The translations under genes were made by a program, and so were the position numbers. From the NCBI GenBank assembly GCA_934045075.1, contig OW203745.1, positions 11,680,873 to 11,744,872 of the forward strand: 64,000 nucleotides of DNA. Direction: 5' to 3'. Of this stretch, positions 19,239 to 27,917 are shown piece by piece. Each line of letters begins with the position of its first letter. Positions within the stretch are counted from its first letter, which is position 1. The stretch is from Yponomeuta sedellus. Its lineage: Eukaryota; Arthropoda; Insecta; Lepidoptera; Yponomeutidae. The notes under the pieces were generated by a model that was not told the DNA's origin, made no database searches, and was given only the letters and a program-made list of their open reading frames with translations.

Positions 19239-19245
19239 TTTAATG

Positions 19246-19539
19246 TTTCGTGTGCAATAAAGTATATTAATTCATTAAAAATTACTTAGATAAAGTTGTT
19301 AGTTCTGTTAAGCAGATAAAACCCACTCTGTCTGGGGAACCCTACACTGCGAGTGTCTTGAAAGGCACTTGTTCTGTTTTATTTTATATTTTGAGGCGAA
19401 ACCTAGGTTAGTGTCCAGTAGGAAGTTAGTGTGAATTTATGCAGTCTAATATCCTACCAAGTGGAAATATGGATGTGATTTTTTGGAGGATATTACAGCT
19501 GCCCCGTACCGCAAAATGTACGGTGTGATTCGGGTAGCC
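19246..19539. other. End of repeat J and unassigned sequence
   Basis: GTTTCGTGTGCAATAAAGTA completes repeat J with a polyadenylation-like signal. The remainder is unrecognised. Confidence 0.4.
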
Positions 19540-19542
19540 TTA

Positions 19543-19999
19543 GGGCGATTGTGCACTACAAGGAATTTTACTGTCCGAACATCCGATTTTTTACGGTCCG
19601 AAGTGGCATGAAAAAAACGGACGATTGGCTTGTGCACTTGTCCGTCTTTACACGGATGATACGCCTCAGTTTAGGGCAGTCTGGCGAAACTTCAAAAGAA
19701 AAAAGCAATGTACGAAACGCCCGTAAATTTTAATGGCGGTACAACCTGACTACAACCGACTATGTCAGGAAGTTACAAAAGGTCTTAGAACAATTATTGT
19801 TCTGAGTGCATAAACACGTTTTTCATTGCTGTCATTTCGGGCCGGAAAAAAACCGTTCCGGAATGGCGAAAAGTAAAATGTCGGACGGTAAAATTACGTA
19901 TAGTGCACAAACTAGTATATACATTATATGGCGTGCCATATCGGACCGTGAAAAATCGGACGGCCGGACAGTAAAATTCTTTGTAGCGCACAATCACCC
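19543..19999. mobile_element. PIF/Harbinger-type MITE, 457 bp, TTA target duplication
   Basis: Terminal inverted repeats of about 55 bases: GGGCGATTGTGCACTACAAG.. on the left, and in reverse GGGTGATTGTGCGCTACAAA.. on the right. Both continue through GAATTTTACTGTCCG and TTTACGGTCCGA-like blocks. TTA at 19540-19542 and 20000-20002 is the target duplication. No transposase coding is seen, so it is non-autonomous. The Harbinger assignment rests on the 3-bp TTA duplication. Confidence 0.75.
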
Positions 20000-20138
20000 T
20001 TACACGGCCTTTATTTTACTACATACAGATACATAACCTCACGCCTGTATCCCAGAGGGGTAGGCAGTGACCAGGGACTGCCATTTGCCACGATACCTCC
20101 AGGCGACTGACAGATCACCTTCGCTTCATCAACGTTTA

Positions 20139-20383
20139 CACAATCTATTTATACTTGTCCAATTTAGTAAACAAAGTTAAACCCGTAAAGTATGATTTTT
20201 TTGTCGAAAACTGCCAAATTCCCATAAATGAAGTAACCTGGGACACTATTTTAGATAAAACGTTGCCAAATTTATAAACAAAATTCATAAACTTGAGAGA
20301 AATTTTCTATTTTTGGCATGAAATGACAATTTTGAGGTTAGAATCTTGTTTACTAAATTGGACAAGTAAGAATTAATAGACTG
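20139..20383. mobile_element. MITE with CAGTCTATT ends and TA duplication
   Basis: A 245-bp element with inverted ends of about 45 bases (ACTTGTCCAATTTAGTAAAC and its complement) and TA at both flanks (20137-20138 and 20384-20385). It lies inside LINE-F. Another copy is at 36619-36875 and a partial one at 23970-24110. The CAGT start and TA duplication point to the Tc1/mariner superfamily. Confidence 0.75.
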
Positions 20384-20518
20384 TAAGTCGCTGCATGCAC
20401 GCACGCCAGTTCCGGGTACTTCTTATCTTCCCCATTGCTAATATATCCCCTATTGGTCGATGTACATTCTGTGTACCTACTAAGTATCGGGAATTTGCCA
20501 ATAAAACAAAAAAATACA

Positions 20519-22430
20519 AATTATTGATATAAATTTATTTTATCGCCTTCAAAGTAGGCCCCATCGCTTGCAATACAACATCTCCACCGCTTCACCCAGT
20601 AGTATTGTGTCGGTCATGTACGAAGTACGATTAAGATACGTTACCATGCAATGACCGAAAGGAAACGTTTCCCAGTAATAATCGGACATTCGGTCTATTC
20701 GTTCATTGCTCTCGGATTGGCTGAATGAATAAAAGAACCGGACCGGGTGACGAATATGGCCGAGAGCGAACGAACGCTGCATGAGAGAGAGTGTGGTGAT
20801 TGAACTGAACGGAGCGAAATTGTTTCGATCGGTCTCCCTTTAGCCGGTCGGTCTTTTCCGAACTTTAGAAGTAGGTCGTATGTCGTAGCAATAAAGATTG
20901 TTTTTACTTGTTTTATTTTTTGTTTCATTCATTGTGCCAATTCTGCGCTGCTGGTTCGCGCGCTAATCCAAGTAGGTACTTTTGTCAAAGTAATACCGTG
21001 TTGTTTTCTTGATGTTAGTTTCTCTAACGAATATAACATAATATTTTCACTGTGTTATTATAGTGAATTATTGGTGAAGGAGATTTTTCTATTTTGTGCG
21101 CTTTGGGACGTTTATTTCTGTGGTACTTAGTAATCTTGTTCTGCAAGCTACTTTTGTTCTTTTCAAATAACAAAAGAAGCTTACGATAATCTAGATGGTA
21201 ATAATTATTTCATTGTACGTAGAAAAAAAAACTACTCGAACTAAAAATGTTTTTTGATTGATTTTTATCATAGTACTTCTAATATAATGGTGGCACGGCA
21301 ACATTAAAAATATTAATCATAAATTAATGGTCCTGTAAAAATACAGATATTAAAAAAGCATATTTTAAGGCTGAAAGGTCAAAACGTGAACGTTGAGATG
21401 GTTCTACTATGAGGTCCTAATAGTACTAATATACAGTACTAGTACATTGTCTCAAATGTAACAGTACGGAGCGATCTTTAAGATGCTCGAGCAGGGCCAA
21501 TACTATCACCCAGTCTTCCATACATTTTTCATAGGCTATTTGCGGTATGGCCTTTAGCTCATTCAGCGAATTTTCTTTTATGGCTTCTATCGACTCAAAA
21601 CGTTTTCCTCGAAGTTGTTGAATTTTTCGCTAAAAACTGTTTTACTATAATGGCTGTGTGTGATGGTGCATTTATCATGTTGCAGCATCCATGAGTTGTG
21701 TTGCCACAAATCTGGACGTTTTCGGCGGATACTCTCACGCAAACGCTTCATGACGCCTAAATAATATTCTTTATTCACTGTTTCTCCCTCTGGAAGGAAT
21801 TCGGAGTGAACCATACCACGGTAGTCAAAAAAAAACTGTCAGCATCACCTTGATTTTGGAGCGACTTTGCCGCGGTTTTTTGGGTTTCGGCTCGTTTTCG
21901 GCTCATTCTAAAGACTGTTGGCTTCTACTACTTCAGTACTCACAAACCCATGTCTCGTCGCTAGTTATTATACGTTTCATAAACGTCGGATCCGTAGAAG
22001 CTCGGAAAACCATGTCTTCAGCGACATGCTTTCGCTGCGCTTTTTGATCAAAATTGAGCTCTTTTGGAACTAGTCGAGCGGCGACGCGTTTCATGCCTAA
22101 AATGTCAATGAGAATGTTGTGGACGGACTTAAAAGATATGTTCACCTCACTAACCAACTATCTTAGACTCATACGTCAATTTTCGAGCACTAGCTTCTTG
22201 ATTCTGTCGATGTTTTCTTTGGTCATAGCGGTTGAAGGTCTACCAGAACGAGGCAAGTCTACTACTACTTCTCGGCCTTCTTTAAAAGCCTTATACCATT
22301 CATAACCCCTTGTTTTCGATATACACGATTCGCCGTAGGTATTTCGCAACATTTTTAGTGATTCACCACATGAAATATCATTAGAAACACAAAATTTAAG
22401 GCACACTCTTTGTTCAACAATATTTTCCAT
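20519..22430 (-). pseudogene. mariner transposase, dead
   Basis: Reading backwards from the start codon at 22430: an N-terminal helix-turn-helix region (CLKFCVSNDISCGESLKMLR, WYKAFKEGREVV, PRSGRPST) to about 22176. Next is GMKRVAARLVPKELNF with the first catalytic aspartate in ITSDETWVCEY (near 21940), then GETVNKEYYLGVMKRLRE, RRKRPDLW and a second aspartate in LQHDKCTITH. The block that should carry the third catalytic aspartate (YSPDLAP type) is deleted. The end, AYEKCMEDW, is separated from VKRWRCCIASDGAYFEGD by the hAT-like insertion. At least two frameshifts add to the damage, so it cannot make transposase. The family acts by cut-and-paste DNA transposition in the nucleus. Confidence 0.85.
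20600..21505. mobile_element. hAT-like non-autonomous element, 906 bp
   Basis: It begins TAGTATTG and ends CAATACTA, an 8-bp inverted repeat. TCACCCAG is duplicated at 20592-20599 and 21506-21513. The mariner reading frame is continuous across the site once the element and one copy of TCACCCAG are removed. An 8-bp duplication with short TAG-starting ends fits the hAT superfamily. No transposase coding is present. An inner inverted pair (CGTTCATTGCTCTCGG near 20699 and CCGAGAGCGAACGAACG near 20760) is a possible subterminal binding region. Confidence 0.8.
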
Positions 22431-22760
22431 TGTAAAAATCGCCGAGGACTCAAAACTATGACCAACAAAAAGTGTAGTTTATAACAAATTAAATGACAGA
22501 CCCCGCTCAAATTTTGCGCGCTAAATCAGTACAGTGCTACCAACATGCAGTAAAAAAATTAAAACGACCTCGTAAAAACGCGGGTCTTTTTATTGACATA
22601 TTCCTGACACTTTTTACACAGAGTAGTATGTCCGCCTGGGACGTCCCTACCAGCCCTTCCACTCTCATTCGCAATATATAATTGTTCCGACAATCTTTCT
22701 ACCTTTATCATCTCCACACATGTCGAAACCAACATTCCTTTATTTATTTTACTATGTAAA

Positions 22761-22934
22761 TATTATGTTCGGACGCTTTTTGATATTTCTCTTTGTCTTT
22801 TCACGGCGCAGCGATCAAAACAATTTAAAACGTGTTTTAAACAGTGAATATGAAAATTAAATACAGAATAATGTTTTGTGGAATGTAGGTGAATATATAA
22901 GTTGGTAAATACATTTTATTCGATTCGATATCTA
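22761..22934. other. Unassigned AT-rich sequence
   Basis: Nothing recognised between the LINE-F relic and the next SINE. Confidence 0.3.
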
Positions 22935-23150
22935 AGCTTGTATATCCCCACTGCTGGGGAACGCGTCTCTTCCAGTATAGCGGTAAGGTAAGGCTATACT
23001 CCACTACAGGGGCCAAGTCCGGGTTGGTTGAGGACAGTAAGGCAGTGACGGCCCTTACTGTTAGAAGTTATCAAGCCTTACCCATAAGATCTCTGACGTG
23101 GCTTAACGTCTGCCGTTACATGACAGCTGGCACCAACGGCTTCACGTGCC
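22935..23150 (-). mobile_element. SINE-5S, 5S head missing
   Basis: Antisense copy from the GTATATCCCCACTGCTGGGG end to GGCTTCACGTGCC. Confidence 0.75.
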
Positions 23151-23287
23151 ATTATAATAACTGGATCCAATTAAAATACCGTAGCCGAGTCTTCCTACTT
23201 GTTAAAAGCTGGGTTGATTGACTTTGGAATGTATATTCAATGGTCATAATATACAATTAATTGTAGTTTTGTGAAAGAGGTCACAAT

Positions 23288-23515
23288 AAATATTGTAGAG
23301 CCGTGGTAGTGGCTTCTCAATCGAGAGGTCATGGGTTCGAATCCCGGCTTGCACCAAAGACTTTGTTTTCTGAGTTATATACATTTGTGAAATTATAGTA
23401 ACAATACCACTCGCTAACCTTGAAGGCAAACATCGTGGGGAAACCCTAGTGTCTGAATTATAAACATACCTCTGCGCTTGCTACGTACAATGGCCCAACT
23501 ATGATGCTAAACTAA
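23288..23515 (+). mobile_element. SINE-C variant
   Basis: tRNA-like head with GTGGCTTCTCAATCGAGAGG and B box GGTTCGAATCC, then the SINE-C body but a different 3' part (TACGTACAATGGCCCAACTA). Another copy of this subfamily is at 59605-59850. Confidence 0.7.
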
Positions 23516-23968
23516 CTAACTACTCAAAGCCTTCAAAAACCGTTGGTTAAAATAGTTCAAGAATGTAGTAGGAAAATACTTACTTAAATTAACTGACTCT
23601 AAGAAATACTGATATTTGCTCGAAGAGAATGGTTCTGACACTAAGCGAGCCCCTGTACATAATTAGAAAAGAATTTAAAAAAGTAAAAAATAAATAAACG
23701 CTTCAGAGGAAGCGTGTTCTTAAAAATAAGATTGTTATTTTTGGCGCTCAATTGAAGGCTTCTTTGAAAGACATCAAACGCCTCGAAAAGGACTGCTTTT
23801 GACGTATTGACACGTCCATTATAAGAAACATTGAACCACTCTGAGATGTGGAGCCAGACTCACGTTTGTTCGATAAGTCCCCTTATTATACTTCATTGAA
23901 TTCGAAACGTTTCGTTACGTTACATGAAAAATACATACATATATATGTAAATACATACGGTTGACTTA
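23516..23968. other. Mostly unassigned
   Basis: CTTCAGAGGAAGCGTG at 23700 matches the inverted-repeat element at 7965-8115. No gene is supported. Confidence 0.4.
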
Positions 23969-23969
23969 T

Positions 23970-24112
23970 CCACACTAGTGCAATTTAGTTAACAATATTC
24001 TAACCGCAAAGTTGGCAATTGATGCCAAAATTAGATATTTTCTCCCAAGTTTGTGGACTTCGTTTATAAAATTAACAGCGTGTTATCTAAAATAGTGTCC
24101 CAGGTCATTATT
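23970..24112. mobile_element. Partial copy of the CAGTCTATT MITE
   Basis: Shares GCAATTTAGTTAACAA..ATTCTAACC and TAAAATAGTGTCCCAGGT with 20139-20383, in inverted orientation; one end is missing. Confidence 0.55.
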
Positions 24113-24120
24113 GGAAATAA

Positions 24121-24332
24121 AGATTCCAATCACTCGGTTCCACAAGGCCACGCTTCTGTGCTTGGTTGCGATCGATATCAACCCTTGTATGTCCCCACTG
24201 CTGGGGCACGGGTCTCATCCTGCATCGCAGGAAGGTTAGGCCATACTCCACCACGGGGGCCAAGTCCAGGTTGGTGGAGAAGATATGATGTAAGACGGTG
24301 GCGGGACTTACTGCCTTACTTGGTTACGTTAT
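24121..24332 (-). mobile_element. SINE-5S, rearranged
   Basis: A 42-base head fragment (TTCCAATCACTCGGTTCCAC) is followed, out of order, by the 3' half of the element starting at ATCAACCCTTGTATGTCCCC. Confidence 0.65.
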
Positions 24333-24334
24333 GG

Positions 24335-24617
24335 GTAAATTTGCAACTAAAATGTAAGGGTACCACCCCACCTTAGCCCACCCTGTATTTTTTTGTGAAT
24401 TTTCGCGCCAACGACTACAAACAAGAAGTTAAATGGTAATCTAATTTATACTTCCGCCAACTGTTCCCGCGAATTTCCCGAAGGTATCGGCCCACTTATT
24501 TCCATACCGTTCTGGAAGCATTTCTCATATTTTTCGGGAAAGATTGTATTGGTCGGGAATATTTTTGTTAGCCCTTTTGTCGCGGCGACCGTCTCTCAAA
24601 ACCATTTCTTTATCTCT
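24335..24617. other. No recognised gene
   Basis: CCCACCCTGTATTTTT near 24378 is a recurrent motif (see findings). Otherwise unassigned. Confidence 0.35.
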
Positions 24618-24820
24618 TTCTCTCTCTTTCTCTCTCTCTCTCTGAGAGAAGGCCTGTACTCTACATGTAGTAAGACACATTTTTAAAGCCTATAGAACCG
24701 CTGTGGTAACTTAATGGGTAGAACAATGGACTGGCAAGCGAGAGATACAGGTTCGATCCTCAGTGGGGGCATATACCAATGACTTTGTTTAGGTTCAAAG
24801 TTACTTAAACTTGCGAATTT
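24618..24820 (+). mobile_element. SINE-C 3' tail followed by SINE-C head
   Basis: 24618-24690 is the (TC)n..GAGAGAAGGCCTGTACTCTA tail, and 24698-24820 is the next head (GTGGTAACTTAATGGGTAG, B box GGTTCGATCCT). It is a head-to-tail pair. The body resumes at 25067 after a SINE-5S insertion. Confidence 0.65.
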
Positions 24821-24830
24821 GAAGTCGCAA

Positions 24831-25056
24831 TTCGTTATCAACCCTTGTATGTCCCCACTGCTAGGGCACGGGTCTCTTCCTGCATCGCAGGAAGGTTAGG
24901 CCATACTCCACCACGGGGGCCAAGTCCGGGTTGGTGGAGGATTGTAAGACAGTGGCGGGCCTTACTGTCAGAAGTTATCAAGCTGCCCATAAGGCCTCTG
25001 CCATGCCATGTGGCTTAACGACTGCCAATATATGACAGCCAATTAACGCGCCTTGC
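24831..25056 (-). mobile_element. SINE-5S insertion with target duplication
   Basis: 5'-truncated antisense copy lying inside SINE-C, flanked by GAAGTCGCAA at 24821-24830 and 25057-25066. Part of the right duplication overlaps SINE sequence, so up to 10 bases are duplicated. This shows that the family moves by target-primed insertion with 5' truncation. Confidence 0.8.
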
Positions 25057-25139
25057 GAAGTCGCAATACACAGTCGTCACATGCTAACTGTGAAGGAAAA
25101 TATCGTGAGAAAACCCGCGGCTTGGTTGGCTCCGCACCT

Positions 25140-25268
25140 ATTGACTAGTCTTTCCTGTGGGCAAGACCGACTAAGCTGTCAGGATGGTATAGGTGCTGCG
25201 CAAGCCTGGGCCATCTAAAACAATGTCCCAGGCACTGCAGCATCCGAGTGGTCCCTTCAAGTAATTTC
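25140..25268 (-). repeat. Dispersed repeat G, copy 2
   Basis: Reverse of 32855-32995: GCTGTCAGGATGGTATAGGT..GGCCATCTAAAACAATGTCC. Confidence 0.6.
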
Positions 25269-25274
25269 TGTGTA

Positions 25275-25420
25275 CGTCATCGTCGTCGTCAGGCTATACT
25301 AGTCCACTGCTGGACATAGCCCTCCCCTAATGAGCGACATAGCGCCCTGTCTTCAGCTTGACGCATTCAGCATCTGCCTGCAGTTTGTCGCCGATCGTCA
25401 TTCCACCTAATCGAGGGCGT
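25275..25420 (-). pseudogene. RTE 3' coding end
   Basis: Antisense RTE terminus with a (GTC)n-type tail at 25275, then GGCTATACTAGTCCACTGC and about 100 bases of C-terminal coding sequence. 5'-truncated. Confidence 0.65.
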
Positions 25421-25733
25421 TTCTGTGTGTAATAAAAATTATCTATCTGTCTAAGATCTATTTAAAAAAAGGTTCAACAATTGCAGGCGACTTCTCAATG
25501 AAATGTAAAGGATTGACTGTCCACAGTACCTACGTACTAAAGGAAGTAGCTTCCAACTAAAACATTTCCACAAGTTCTTGAAAGCTAAATCCCATTTCTT
25601 CCCATGTCAGCTAGTGACGAACACTATCTAAAATTACGAACCACATTCGCGTTCAGAGAGGTTTGGTACTTGGGAAAAAGGTGTCTTCTTCCTTACGTAC
25701 CTTACGTAATTATGTTCCTTACATACTTATTAG
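25421..25733. other. No recognised feature
   Basis: Unassigned sequence before the microsatellite. Confidence 0.35.
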
Positions 25734-25734
25734 G

Positions 25735-26044
25735 TACATACATACATACATACATAGATACATACATACATACATACATACATACATACATACATACATA
25801 CATACATACATACATACATACATACATACATACATACATACATACATACATACATACATACATACATACATACATACATACATACATACATACATACATA
25901 CATACATACATACATACATACATACATACATACATACATACATACATACACACATACATACATACATACATACATACATACATACATACATACATACATA
26001 CATACATACATACATACATACATACATACATACATACATACATA
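25735..26044. repeat. (CATA)n microsatellite, about 310 bp
   Basis: Array with one GATA and one CACA interruption. It runs without a break into the 3' end of LINE-F at 26045, so it is the expanded tail of that LINE. Confidence 0.98.
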
Positions 26045-26200
26045 CCTCACACCGGTATCCCAGGGGGGGGAGAGGCAGAGACCAGGGACTGCCAATTGCC
26101 AAGATCCTGGCAGATCACCTTCGACTCATCAACGTTCATAAGTCGTTGCATGCACGCACGCCGGTTCCGGTGCATTTTATTCATGTAGCCTATACAGCTC
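26045..26200 (-). mobile_element. LINE-F 3' end
   Basis: CCTCACACCGGTATCCCAGG..GGCAGAGACCAGGGACTGCC through GTTGCATGCACGCACGCCGG, antisense. Confidence 0.75.
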
Positions 26201-26210
26201 CTATTGCAAG

Positions 26211-26877
26211 GTATAGTCTGTTAGATTTTAGAATATACCTCGGCTACTATTGGATAGAATCGGATATATTCGTGTAATAGAAATATCGGAACTAATATGA
26301 CACTAAATTAAATAAACTTAATAAGAAAAGTTTATTCAGAGCACAAAGTATTATTACAGTAGATAGATAGATAGATAGAGAACACTTTATTATACATATT
26401 AATGGAAATCACACAGATATTTCTTAACCTAAGAGTACAAACGGCGGACTTATCACTAAAAGTGATCTCTTCCAGACAACCTTTAGATGGACTGGACTAA
26501 TATATTGAAGAAGGAAGTAGATGTACAAATATACAAGATTATTACAAAGGTATAAATGAATACATGCCTAAACAACAGTGTACATAATAGTTATCAACAG
26601 ATAAATACAAATAATTTACATAAATATACAAAATAAAAAGTATATATTATAATATAAATACATAAACACTTAAGACAATAAACATATTGAAAGGACATAA
26701 CACAAAACACAAACAACAACAGATCAATATTACGGATTACTTCAGTGTTATAGTGTACTAGCGTGATAGAACTCCTTTATACCATAGCCTGTAGTATATT
26801 ACACTCGTGTGTTTTCGGCGAAAACCGAAGCGTAATCTAGAGCCCGAGGTATATTCTAAAAGCTAACAGACTATACA
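26211..26877. mobile_element. TIR element with a LINE 3' UTR inside
   Basis: GTATAGTCTGTTAGATTTTA.. at the left end is complemented by ..AGCTAACAGACTATAC at 26877. The paired region is about 33 bases and includes GAATATACCTCGG. TA adjoins both ends, consistent with a Tc1/mariner-like duplication. 26360-26720 is a minus-strand LINE 3' UTR with a (GATA)n tail and CACTTTATTATACAT, nested in it. Confidence 0.65.
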
Positions 26878-26897
26878 TGCCGCCTCTCAGAGCGAGT

Positions 26898-27150
26898 CAT
26901 CATCGTCATCGTCAGGCTTTACTAGTCCGCTGCTGGACATAGCCCTCCCCTAAAGAGCGCCACGTTGTGCTATCATAGGGGGTAATGCCCATAATCCCCA
27001 CGCTGGGCATGCGGATTGGGGATCGCAGTTCGGTGGAATTCTACTGCAGGGGGCGCTGCTGCCCACCCCCCGGTTTGTGTCCCTTAGTCGCCTTTTACGA
27101 CACCCGCGGGAAGAATAGGGTTGGTGCTATTCTCTAGGCCGACACCATCA
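26898..27150 (-). mobile_element. RTE-mini, complete, with 13-bp target duplication
   Basis: A 253-bp element made of RTE 5' UTR (from GGTGTCGGCCTAGAGAATAG in sense direction, through GGTGGGCAGCAGCGCCCC) joined to the RTE 3' end (GAGGGCTATGTCCAGCAGCG) and a GACGATGACGATGATGA tail. TCTCAGAGCGAGT at 26885-26897 is repeated at 27151-27163. The entire coding region of RTE is absent. It is a retrotransposed deletion derivative that shares both ends with its parent. Confidence 0.85.
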
Positions 27151-27225
27151 TCTCAGAGCGAGTGTACGGTATTAATTACCACACCTGCTCACCGCGAATT
27201 GACAATTTAAAGAAAGAAGAAACAG
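27151..27225 (-). mobile_element. SINE-C fragment (target of RTE-mini)
   Basis: CTCAGAGCGAGTGTACGG..TTAATTACCACACC..CACCGCGAATTGACAATTT; the left edge lies before 26885. Confidence 0.55.
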
Positions 27226-27244
27226 GATCAGAATAAGATTTTTT

Positions 27245-27649
27245 TTACGTAGCCTCTATGTTTGTGTCCCACTTTTGGGCAAAGGCCTCCCCCAATACAG
27301 TCCAGAGTTTTGTGTCCTGTGCCACCTCAGACCACTCCGGCGGATGGTGGTCGAGATTATCTCTCCACCGTCTTCTAGGCCGGCCTCGATTTCGATGTCC
27401 GTCGCGTGGCACCCATTTGTTGGCGAGTTTTGGCCACCTGTTCGGGTGCATTCGACTGACATGACCAGCCCAGCTACACTTCAGTTTTGCCGTCTGGACT
27501 CCCACATGTATTATTTGGATCCTTGCGCGTAGTGTGGTATTTTGGACGCGATCTACCCTCCTCAGGCACAACACAAAATACTGCGCTCTCTGACAAGTCT
27601 TAAGTCTGCACTTTTGTTGTTTGGTCAGCGACCATTTGTTGTTTGTCAT
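27245..27649 (-). pseudogene. RTE-like LINE C-terminus (type 2)
   Basis: The minus strand encodes 134 residues: RLKTCQRAQYFVLCLRRVDR, LRARIQIIHVGVQ, LKCSWAGHVSRM, GRPRRRWRDNLD and AQDTKLWTVLGEAFAQKW. This is the C-terminal region of an RTE-group polyprotein, without catalytic domains. The frame is open to the 3' end, so it is young, but the copy is 5'-truncated. Confidence 0.7.
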
Positions 27650-27829
27650 TTTGATTCGCTATCTAGAAAAATTTTAAAATAAAAAATTATAACTGACATC
27701 TGCACACTATAAGCCACTAAAACACAGAAATAATTTAATCGAATACGACGTTTAAACTTAAAATTTCTATATACTAAGGTATTGTAGAATTATATCTTGG
27801 AGTCGGTGCCCAAAATGTATGTAGTGTAT

Positions 27830-27904
27830 CGTTATCCACCCTTGTATGTCCCCACTGCTGGGGCACGGGTCACTTCCTGCATCGCAGGAAGGTTAGTCCA
27901 TACC
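27830..27904 (-). mobile_element. Short SINE-5S insertion with target duplication
   Basis: 75 bases of the SINE-5S 3' end, flanked by GTATGTAGTGTAT at 27817-27829 and GTATGTAGAGTAT at 27905-27917 (one mismatch). Strongly 5'-truncated. Confidence 0.75.
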
Positions 27905-27917
27905 GTATGTAGAGTAT

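Larger units (their letters stand above)
20465..22626 (-). mobile_element. mariner element, split by a hAT-like insertion
   Basis: Ends: left CATTCTGTGTACCTACTAAG.., right in reverse CTACTCTGTGTAAAAAGTGT.., both continuing through GGAAT.TG.CAATAAAA. TA flanks at 20463-20464 and 22627-22628 are the target duplication. Without the 914-bp insertion the element is about 1.25 kb, the normal mariner length. It was inserted in LINE-F. Confidence 0.85.
20028..22760 (-). mobile_element. LINE-F relic, split by nested insertions
   Basis: LINE-F is present in three pieces: 20028-20138, 20384-20464 and 22627-22760. When the insertions are removed they run continuously in the same direction: sequence around GGCGGACATA joins CATCGACC, and GCAGCGACTTA joins the CGTTGATGAAGC block. 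The 3' tail with TATGT lies at 20028. Confidence 0.75.
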
